Shown here: piece by piece, positions 1 through 5,198 of the stretch
Layout: the number at the start of each line of letters is the position of its first letter
Numbering within the stretch: the stretch's first letter is position 1
Assembly: GCA_016880505.1 (NCBI GenBank)
Contig: JAEHDI010000930.1
Span: forward strand, 1-6,063
From: Bryobacterales bacterium
Lineage (GTDB): Bacteria; Acidobacteriota; Terriglobia; Bryobacterales; Bryobacteraceae
Length of the DNA stretch: 6,063 bases
Direction of reading: 5' to 3'
The notes under the pieces: generated by a model
The model's database searches: none
What the model was told of the DNA's origin: nothing
What the model saw: the letters and a program-made list of their open reading frames with translations, nothing else
Translations under genes and position numbers: made by a program

Positions 1-2
1 AC

Positions 3-1331
3 CTGTACAAGCGGAGGGAGGCCACGAGCTGGCGGCCGTGGGGCGGATTAATGAACGAGCAAGACGTCGCCGCGGAGAAAGAACGGATCGGCAAGGAACT
101 CTCGTCGATGAAGACGTCGGCGGACTTTCCACTGGAGGTCCTGCCCCTGGCTACCGCGAGGAACCAGGATGAGGCGGCGGCGATTGCGAGGGGCGACTCC
201 GACGTCATCATCTCCTATGCCGCCAGCGGGGACGGGCGGATCTTCGAGACGCTGACCGTTCCGGGCAAATGGCATCTGATGTTCCTGCGGCACCGCTCCG
301 GCCCGGTCTACTTGTGGTACGAGATCGCGCACCCGCGGTTCTTACGGAAAACCGTGGACGAGTTCGGACAGCCCGGCATGGACGTGCATGACGTGGTGGT
401 GGACAACCATGCCGAGATCTTGATTCGACTGCGAGCGCTGGGCGCCCTGAAGAACACGATGGGCAAGCGGATCGTGGCGGTCGGCGGGCCGAGTGGTTGG
501 GGCGCCGGAGGCAGGAATGCGCCGGATCTCGCCAGGGAGCAGTTCAAGTTCGACCTTCAGACCGTGCCGTATCCGGAGCTCGGCGAACGGATCAAGCGGG
601 CGCGGGCGGATTCGGCGCTGGTGAAACGGTGTCAGAGCGAGGCGGAGAAGTATCTCAAGGACAAGGCAGTACGGCTTGAAACCTCGCGGGAGTTTGTCCA
701 GAACTCGTTCGTGCTGACGGAAGTGCTCCGCGATCTGCTGGATGAGGCGAAGACGGATGCACTCACGATCAACCAGTGCATGGGCACCATTATGCCGATG
801 TCGGAGACGACGGCGTGCCTGCCGTTGAGCCTGCTGAACGACGACGGGTACATGGCCTTCTGCGAGTCCGATTTCGTGGTTATCCCGTCCGGTGTGCTGC
901 TGCATTACATCTCTGGCAAGCCGGTGTTCCTGAACGACCCGACGCATCCGCACGACGGCGTGGTCACGATTGCCCACTGTACTGCTCCCCGGAAGATGGA
1001 CGGGCTGCATGCCGAGCCGGTGCGCGTCCTGACGCACTTCGAGTCGGACTACGGAGCCTCTCCGAAGGTGGAGATGCGGAAGGGGACGAAGATGACCAAC
1101 CTCGTGCCGGATTTCGCCAGTCGCAAGTGGGTCGGTTTCGAAGGCGAGGTGATCGACAACCCATTTATGGCGATTTGCCGCTCCCAGGTAGATATCACAA
1201 TTGAAGGGAGCACGGAAAAACTGCTCGAGCAGATGGGCGGGTTCCATTGGATGAGCTCTTATGGTGCGTACGTGAAAGAGACGAAGTACGCGCTGCGGAA
1301 GATCGGCGTGGAGCTTGTGCAGTTGACGTAA
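3..1331 (+). CDS. L-fucose/L-arabinose isomerase-like protein, 5' end cut by window edge
   Basis: This is probably a cytoplasmic sugar (ketol) isomerase-like protein of the L-fucose/L-arabinose isomerase fold (COG2407 type). The first ATG is at 51, but the frame is open to the left edge and the 16 codons before it read like genuine protein (TSWRPWGGL). No ribosome binding site sits before 51, so the true start is most likely outside the window. Counting from the ATG at 51, the C-terminal half shows the pattern of the family's metal site: CESD at 271-274 (E272), the ND pair at 295-296, HC at 309-310, and a terminal GGFHW...YGAY block (H399) followed by a helix ending in KIGVEL. In FucI the metal ligands are a Glu, an Asp and a C-terminal His, which E272, D296 and H399 could match; that alignment is mine and by eye. 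The substrate is unknown. The gene ends with TAA. Fold-level call is fairly safe; activity is inferred. Confidence 0.72.
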   Translation: MYKRREATSWRPWGGLMNEQDVAAEKERIGKELSSMKTSADFPLEVLPLATARNQDEAAAIARGDSDVIISYAASGDGRIFETLTVPGKWHLMFLRHRSGPVYLWYEIAHPRFLRKTVDEFGQPGMDVHDVVVDNHAEILIRLRALGALKNTMGKRIVAVGGPSGWGAGGRNAPDLAREQFKFDLQTVPYPELGERIKRARADSALVKRCQSEAEKYLKDKAVRLETSREFVQNSFVLTEVLRDLLDEAKTDALTINQCMGTIMPMSETTACLPLSLLNDDGYMAFCESDFVVIPSGVLLHYISGKPVFLNDPTHPHDGVVTIAHCTAPRKMDGLHAEPVRVLTHFESDYGASPKVEMRKGTKMTNLVPDFASRKWVGFEGEVIDNPFMAICRSQVDITIEGSTEKLLEQMGGFHWMSSYGAYVKETKYALRKIGVELVQLT

Positions 1332-1352
1332 TCGGCGGGCCCCCGAAAAAGC

Positions 1353-1378
1353 AGAACATTTACAGCCGGGAATGTTTT
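1353..1378. repeat. Short inverted repeat overlapping the -35 box (operator or weak hairpin)
   Basis: AACATT at 1355-1360 is the exact reverse complement of AATGTT at 1371-1376. The pairing extends by a G-T and an A-T pair to about 8 pairs around a 10-base centre. It lies 23 bases after the stop of the upstream gene and spans the predicted -35 box. It could be a regulator site, or a weak transcription terminator for the upstream gene because TTTT overlaps its 3' arm. The stem is AT-rich, so terminator function is doubtful. Confidence 0.3.
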
Positions 1379-1388
1379 GATCGATAAT
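1359..1388 (+). promoter_or_regulatory. Predicted sigma70-type promoter for the 1397 gene, possibly leaderless
   Basis: A -35 box TTTACA (1359-1364) and a -10 box GATAAT (1383-1388) are separated by 18 bases. Each matches the bacterial housekeeping consensus at five of six positions. They lie in an AT-rich gap between two GC-rich genes. Transcription should begin around 1395-1397, which is the ATG of the next gene, and no Shine-Dalgarno sequence precedes that ATG. Both facts point to a leaderless mRNA. This is seen in sequence only; the start site is inferred. Confidence 0.5.
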
Positions 1389-1396
1389 ATTGGCCT

Positions 1397-1741
1397 ATGC
1401 CCGTGTACCGGATCCACCGGTTGAAGGAAAACCAACGGCAGCAGTTCCGATGGGCGCCGCATACAACCGGCGCCACTGACGTCAAACCGAAAGACTACGA
1501 GCCGGCCGGATCGGTTGAGGCCGCGAACTCGTATTCGGCGTGGTTCGCGCTTAAGGACGGTGAGGATGCGCTGAAGGTCGGCGACCTGCTCGAGTCGGAG
1601 GGCGGCGATCTCCTGATTTGCAAGTACGTGGGCTTCGAGGCGGCCCGATGGGTGCTGCCGGAGGCGAAGCCGGGAATCGAGAGCGCTCCGCCAGCGGTGG
1701 AGAACAGCCGGAACGAGGGCGCGGCGGCCTTTTCAGGGTAA
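1397..1741 (+). CDS. Small conserved-type protein of unknown function
   Basis: A 114-residue protein that I cannot assign to a functional family, although similar sequences come to mind from acidobacterial genomes. It begins MPVYRIHRLKE and has a conserved-looking core from about residue 1 to 91, with RQQFRWAPHT near 14-22, VKPKDYE near 29-35, a WFALKDG segment at 49-55, and ICKYVGFEAARWVLPE near 74-89. The rest (92-114) is Pro/Ala/Gly-rich and probably disordered. There is no signal peptide, membrane segment or cysteine cluster, so a cytoplasmic location is likely. The ATG follows a predicted promoter so closely that the mRNA may lack a leader, and no ribosome binding site is visible. The gene is followed after only 9 bases by a 2H phosphoesterase gene, so the two are probably cotranscribed and may act together; the nature of that link is unknown. 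Confidence 0.8.
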   Translation: MPVYRIHRLKENQRQQFRWAPHTTGATDVKPKDYEPAGSVEAANSYSAWFALKDGEDALKVGDLLESEGGDLLICKYVGFEAARWVLPEAKPGIESAPPAVENSRNEGAAAFSG

Positions 1742-1750
1742 GATAGGGAA

Positions 1751-2323
1751 ATGCAGTCTGATACCGACCCTGGCGGCCGGATCAACCTCTTCTCTTTGGT
1801 GGCCTACATCCCCGATCCGCTTGGCGGCTACATGGACCAGCTCCGCCAGGAACTTGTGCCTTCTTGCCGCCTGAGGGCGCACGTCACCGTGCTGCCGCCC
1901 CGCCCGATCTCCGAAGAAGCCGGCAAAGCCATCGAGCAGTTACGAAGCCAGTTGCGAGACCTCGTGCCGTTCGACGTTCAAGCGAAAGACGTCGACATGT
2001 TCTCCATCACTTCCGTGGTGTATGTTGCGGTGGGGGCCGGCTTCAACAAGCTCAGGCGCATGCACGACGTGCTGAACTCCGGCGCCCTGAAGTTCTGCGA
2101 GCCCTATCCTTACCACCCGCACCTCACATTGGCGCAACAAATGACGCCCGAACAGATCGGCGGAGTCTACGAAACGGCGCGTATCCGTTGGGCGCAATGT
2201 CCTTTTGAGCGCGTATTTCCCGTGGATGTTCTGACGTTCGTTCAGGGGACTGCGATGGGAACCTGGATTGACCTCGCCGAGTGCCCAATCGGGCAGCCGG
2301 TGGCGACCCCCGGGTGGCCGTAG
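1751..2323 (+). CDS. 2H phosphoesterase family protein (2'-5' RNA ligase/LigT-like)
   Basis: This 190-residue protein belongs to the 2H phosphoesterase superfamily, which acts on 2',3'-cyclic phosphate or 2'-5' linked RNA ends and similar nucleotides. The two signature HxTx motifs are present: HVTV at residues 44-47 and HLTL at 124-127, about 80 residues apart as expected for the two-lobed fold. The N-terminal strand (INLFSLVAYIP, 11-21) and the proline-rich stretch after the first motif also fit. No membrane or export signal is seen. The start at 1751 is the only sensible ATG before the first conserved strand; an AGGG at 1735-1738 lies 12 bases upstream and another at 1745-1748 is too close, so translational coupling to the preceding gene is plausible. 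The family call is strong, but its real substrate cannot be read from sequence (ligase, cyclic phosphodiesterase or another 2H activity). It converges with the minus-strand gene ending at 2333. Confidence 0.88.
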   Translation: MQSDTDPGGRINLFSLVAYIPDPLGGYMDQLRQELVPSCRLRAHVTVLPPRPISEEAGKAIEQLRSQLRDLVPFDVQAKDVDMFSITSVVYVAVGAGFNKLRRMHDVLNSGALKFCEPYPYHPHLTLAQQMTPEQIGGVYETARIRWAQCPFERVFPVDVLTFVQGTAMGTWIDLAECPIGQPVATPGWP

Positions 2324-2332
2324 GGTGATCAG

Positions 2333-2815
2333 CTACTCAAACATCTCCATCTGATCGGTTGGGGCCGCTTTCTTCCGCCGCCTTTGGATTGGGCTACCGA
2401 CAACTCCAACGACATGAAATTCTCGTAATGCCGTCTTGGGCACGAAGATTCGCTGGTTGTTGGACACCGGGTTCGGAGGCACGACAGTGAAGCCAGAAGC
2501 CTCCAACTGTAGGAGATTGTTGGACAAAAGACCATCCATCAACTCGCCGTCGTTGAAACACATCCGAACCCACAAACCTTCGGTTTTCGGCCTCGTGTGG
2601 AAAAGTCCTGGGCTGGCGCTTCCTCCCGGAGCCTCGAAATCTCTAACAAAACAAACAGCTTTGATCTCGCTGTAGGGAACCACTAAGACGCTGCCCGTAG
2701 GGCTCAGCAACTCGACGCCTTCGGGCTGGAGATAGTCGTGCGGGTTCACGAAGCCTGTCACGGGCTCCCGGTCGAACCGCCGGATTACCACTTTCTTGCT
2801 GGTTGACGCCGCCAA
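2333..2815 (-). CDS. Conserved-type hypothetical protein (DUF6982-like, tentative)
   Basis: A 160-residue protein of unknown function on the minus strand. It starts with TTG (2815): an in-frame TAG lies 24 bases before it, no ATG or GTG occurs between, and an AAAGGGAAG ribosome-binding-like sequence ends 3 bases before it. Visible blocks are KVVIRRFDREPVTGFVNP (residues 8-25), VPYSEIKAVCFVRDFE (47-61), TRPKTEGLWVRMCFNDGE (74-91), NNLLQ (99-103) and SNNQRIFVPKTALRE (118-132). The alternating short hydrophobic strands suggest a small all-beta domain. The tail is basic (RRRKK, 145-149) and then acidic. No signal or membrane segment is visible. From memory it resembles acidobacterial proteins labelled DUF6982, which I could not check. 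It diverges from the recombinase gene across a 62-base spacer and converges with the 2H gene. Confidence 0.78.
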   Translation of the reverse strand: MAASTSKKVVIRRFDREPVTGFVNPHDYLQPEGVELLSPTGSVLVVPYSEIKAVCFVRDFEAPGGSASPGLFHTRPKTEGLWVRMCFNDGELMDGLLSNNLLQLEASGFTVVPPNPVSNNQRIFVPKTALREFHVVGVVGSPIQRRRKKAAPTDQMEMFE

Positions 2816-2877
2816 GCACTTCCCTTTCTCGAAGCTTTGCTACCAAACATTTCCGGAGGTATTGTATCATTGGCACA
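2816..2877. promoter_or_regulatory. Divergent intergenic region with likely promoters in both directions
   Basis: Sixty-two bases separate the TTG start of the minus-strand gene and the ATG of the recombinase. G+C falls to about 40% over 2841-2880, well below the surroundings, as expected for a promoter region. TATCAT (2865-2870, + strand) and TACAAT (minus strand, 2862-2867) resemble -10 boxes, but neither has a good -35 box at the usual distance. I therefore support a shared regulatory spacer, not specific promoters. Confidence 0.4.
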
Positions 2878-2880
2878 ATG
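2868..2880. repeat. 13-bp palindrome covering the recombinase start codon
   Basis: CATTG (2868-2872) and CAATG (2876-2880) are exact reverse complements around a GCA centre, and the right arm contains the ATG at 2878-2880. A GGAGGT sequence lies just before it at 2855-2860. It might be an operator half-site pair or a small RNA hairpin affecting initiation, but five pairs can also arise by chance. Confidence 0.25.
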
Positions 2881-3777
2881 CAGGAGACGTCCTTAATCGG
2901 AACACAAGTTCGGGCGTTCCTGAATTCCTGCCGGGTTGAGAAGGGGTTGGCCGAAAACACGGTAGAAGCTTACCGAAGGGATCTTGGGAAGTTCTTATCT
3001 TTCATGGGTGTCGAAGCTCCCGGCGGAATTCCCCAGGCCGACGAACTCGGGCGATACCTCGATTCGTTGTATCGATCCGGGCTGGCAAGTAGATCCATCG
3101 CGAGACACCTGACTACGCTGAGAAATTTCTACGGCTTTTTAGCGCGGGAAGGGCAGATCGAGTCCGACCCGACGAGTTTCCTGACGAGTCCCAGGCAGTG
3201 GAAGAATCTCCCGAAGTATTTGAATTTAGAGGAGATTAATCGGTTGACGATGGCGCCTGATCCGGCCAGACCCACGGGTGTGCGGGACCGCGCGATGTTG
3301 GAGTTGCTGTACGCAACCGGATTGCGGGTCTCGGAATTGTGCAACTTAGAGCTTTCCGACCTGGACCCGGCACTTGGCATCCTGAGGGTGACGGGCAAGG
3401 GTGGGAAACAGCGAATCGTTCCAGTCGGCAAAGCGGCAGTTGCAGCGATTGAAGCCTACGTGGCGAGCGCGCGTCCGCTATTGCTGCGAAGCCGAGGAAG
3501 TCGTTACCTTTTTGTAACGGCTCGGGGCGGCCGGCTTACGCGGCAGGCCTTCTGGAAGCTCCTGGCTGTGCATGGAAAGCGGGTGGGGATATTCCGCAGG
3601 CTGACTCCGCACGTCGTGCGGCACAGTTTTGCCACCCATCTGCTGGAAGGGGGAGCGGACCTCCGAAGCGTCCAGATGATGCTCGGACACGCGGACATCT
3701 CCACGACCCAGATATACACCCATGTCCTACGCTCGAGGTTAAGAAAAACAGTGGACCAGCACCATCCTCGACGATAG
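2878..3777 (+). CDS. xerD: Tyrosine site-specific recombinase, XerD/XerC type
   Basis: A cytoplasmic DNA recombinase that, in its family, resolves chromosome dimers at dif sites near the terminus together with a partner and FtsK. At 299 residues it has the length of XerD. The N-terminal SAM-like DNA-binding domain covers about 5-93 and the catalytic domain about 113-290. The full catalytic set is visible: R150 (GLRVSEL), K174 (TGKGGK), H245 and R248 (HVVRHSF), H271 (LGHADI) and nucleophile Y280 (TQIYTHV). These positions nearly coincide with those of E. coli XerD, and the end (VDQHHPRR) also favours XerD over XerC. The ATG at 2878 gives the standard N-terminus, but the only good ribosome binding sequence (GGAGGT, 2855-2860) is 17 bases away. 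An in-frame ATT at 2869 is at ideal distance, and a TTG at 2803 would add 25 residues. No integrase-type genes surround it, so a housekeeping role is likeliest. Confidence 0.93.
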   Translation: MQETSLIGTQVRAFLNSCRVEKGLAENTVEAYRRDLGKFLSFMGVEAPGGIPQADELGRYLDSLYRSGLASRSIARHLTTLRNFYGFLAREGQIESDPTSFLTSPRQWKNLPKYLNLEEINRLTMAPDPARPTGVRDRAMLELLYATGLRVSELCNLELSDLDPALGILRVTGKGGKQRIVPVGKAAVAAIEAYVASARPLLLRSRGSRYLFVTARGGRLTRQAFWKLLAVHGKRVGIFRRLTPHVVRHSFATHLLEGGADLRSVQMMLGHADISTTQIYTHVLRSRLRKTVDQHHPRR

Positions 3778-3821
3778 CGGCCCCTCGGTGGCCCGAAAGG
3801 ACTCACCCGAGAGCAAATGCG

Positions 3822-5198
3822 ATGAGCGACTACATGTTCATGCTGGAGAACCACCTGAGTGCGCCTCAGAACCGGGTGGTGAAAGAGGTCCAGGCGGCGG
3901 CGGAGCACGGCAACGTGAACCTGTTCTTGACAGGCGGTGCTGTCCGGGACATGCTGGGCGGTTTTCCCATCCGGGACCTTGACTTCACCGTCGAGGGTAA
4001 CGCCCTGAAAGTGGCGAAGTTGGCGGCGGAGCGGGCGGGAGCGACGCTGCTGAAGGCCGACGAAGAGCGTAGGACAGCCGATCTCATCTTTCCTGGCAGC
4101 GTTACCGTGGAGATCGGTATGGCCCGGAGCGAGCGGTATTCAAAGCCAGGCAAACGCTCCCACGTGTCTCAATCGACGATTGTGGAAGACCTGCGTGGGC
4201 GGGACTTCACGATCGACTCGATCGCTCTGTCGCTGAACCGGGCTTCGCTCGGCTTGCTCCTCGATCCGAATAATGGCCAAGCCGATCTTGAGCACCGGGA
4301 ACTCCGGGCGGTACACAACCACATTTTTTTCGACGATCCCGGGCGACTCCTGCGGCTGGTGCGTTTCCGCGTCCGTTTTGGAATGGTGGTGGATGAGAGG
4401 ACCCAGCAACAATACGAAAACGCTCGATTGGAGGCTCTGGAACGGCTGATTCCGCCGCGGCGGCTATTTAAGGAACTGCGGGAGATTGCCGATGAGACGA
4501 GCCCGGGCGACGTTCTGGCGGCGCTCGAGACGGAGAAACTGCTGCCTTTGTTCTCCGAGGCACTCGCCGGCCCGAAGCTGAACACGGCAGGACTGGCGAA
4601 GTGGCAAAAGGCAAAACAGGCGATTCCATTCGGTGTGGAGATTGGGGCAAACAACCTCGCGCTTCTCCTGTATCTGCTGACGGAGAAACTGACGCCGAAG
4701 GAACGAGCAGCACTGGTGAAGTCAGTGTCCATGCACAAGTCGGAGATCGACCTGTGGCAGACGCTGGAGGCGAAGACGCGAAAGCTGGAGAGATCCGTCG
4801 GTTCGGCGAAGATTCATAAGCCGTCACACATCTACCGAATCCTTTCAAGCGCTGCGGGCGAGCAGATCCTGTTCCTGCTCATACGGTCGCAGATCCGGCT
4901 CGTGCATGACCGAATCAAGAACTATTTGCAGAAGTACCTGCCGGCTGCGCAGGAGATCACGGACGCCCAAGTGGCGGCAGCGGGTCTCCAGCCCGGCACA
5001 GCGAAGTTCAAGAAACAGAAAGAGGAAATGATTGTCGCACGACTGGACGGACGAGTCCGGAAACCGGCTGCCGCCGAGGAGCCTGAAGAGCATGCGGCCA
5101 CCGTTCCAGCATCGGCGGAGAGGACAGCATATGGGACCAATCGATCGGCGAAGATTTCTCCTGGGCGCAAGCCTGGCTCTGCCGGTGCGCGGCGCTGA
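3822..5198 (+). CDS. tRNA nucleotidyltransferase / poly(A) polymerase family protein (class II)
   Basis: This protein should add all or part of the 3'-terminal CCA to tRNAs in the cytoplasm, or act as a poly(A) polymerase; sequence alone does not decide. Its 458 residues carry the class II signatures in order: the nucleotide-binding GG-x-VRD (38-43), the metal-binding DLD (52-54), the VEDLRGRDFTID block (121-132), and DDPGRLLRLVRFRVRFG (171-187), equivalent to the EDxxR base-recognition motif with Asp in place of the first Glu. DERT (191-194) and a neck/body helical region follow, and a C-terminal GLQPG...ARLDGRV segment (388-412) resembles the end of CCA-adding enzymes. Residues after about 412 are an Ala/Glu-rich linker, and the last 22 are encoded in DNA shared with the next gene. 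The ATG at 3822 has GAGAG 8 bases before it; ATGs at 3834 and 3840 are also possible. It follows the recombinase by 44 bases. Confidence 0.88.
   Translation: MSDYMFMLENHLSAPQNRVVKEVQAAAEHGNVNLFLTGGAVRDMLGGFPIRDLDFTVEGNALKVAKLAAERAGATLLKADEERRTADLIFPGSVTVEIGMARSERYSKPGKRSHVSQSTIVEDLRGRDFTIDSIALSLNRASLGLLLDPNNGQADLEHRELRAVHNHIFFDDPGRLLRLVRFRVRFGMVVDERTQQQYENARLEALERLIPPRRLFKELREIADETSPGDVLAALETEKLLPLFSEALAGPKLNTAGLAKWQKAKQAIPFGVEIGANNLALLLYLLTEKLTPKERAALVKSVSMHKSEIDLWQTLEAKTRKLERSVGSAKIHKPSHIYRILSSAAGEQILFLLIRSQIRLVHDRIKNYLQKYLPAAQEITDAQVAAAGLQPGTAKFKKQKEEMIVARLDGRVRKPAAAEEPEEHAATVPASAERTAYGTNRSAKISPGRKPGSAGARR
5117..5124 (+). promoter_or_regulatory. Ribosome binding site inside the upstream gene that fixes the 5131 start
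   Basis: GGAGAGGA ends 6 bases before the ATG at 5131. It is the best Shine-Dalgarno-like sequence in the window apart from GGAGGT at 2855. Together with the twin-arginine leader beginning right after this ATG, it settles the start and shows that the gene begins inside the preceding coding region. Confidence 0.7.

Noticed and set aside
776..1204. Plus-strand open frame of 142 codons in a second frame
   Set aside because: It sits inside the isomerase-like gene, and its Arg/Gly/Ala-rich product is typical of an alternative frame in GC-rich DNA.
342..1247. Long open frame of about 300 codons on the minus strand
   Set aside because: It lies fully antisense to the isomerase-like gene, is rich in His/Arg/Leu as expected from reading GC-rich codons backward, has no recognisable motif and no ribosome binding site.
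2302..2319. GC-rich imperfect hairpin at the end of the 2H gene, considered as a bidirectional terminator for the convergent pair
   Set aside because: The stem has a mismatch and a very tight loop, no T-run follows on either strand, and it lies within coding sequence.
2803..2877. N-terminal extension of the recombinase from the TTG at 2803
   Set aside because: It would overlap the start of the divergent gene and add 25 residues with no family counterpart. The ATG at 2878 gives catalytic residue positions almost identical to E. coli XerD.
2878..3777. Recombinase as the integrase of a mobile element
   Set aside because: Length, ending and residue spacing fit a housekeeping Xer protein, and no tRNA gene, attachment-site repeat, excisionase or phage gene is visible nearby.
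3784..3811. CTCGGTG/CACCCGAG partial inverted repeat between the recombinase and the nucleotidyltransferase
   Set aside because: It needs a bulge, no T-run follows, and such short GC stems are common here by chance. I do not support it as a terminator.
4169..4738. Minus-strand open frame of 189 codons
   Set aside because: It is antisense to the nucleotidyltransferase core with its intact motifs. The product is Ser/Arg-rich low-complexity sequence.
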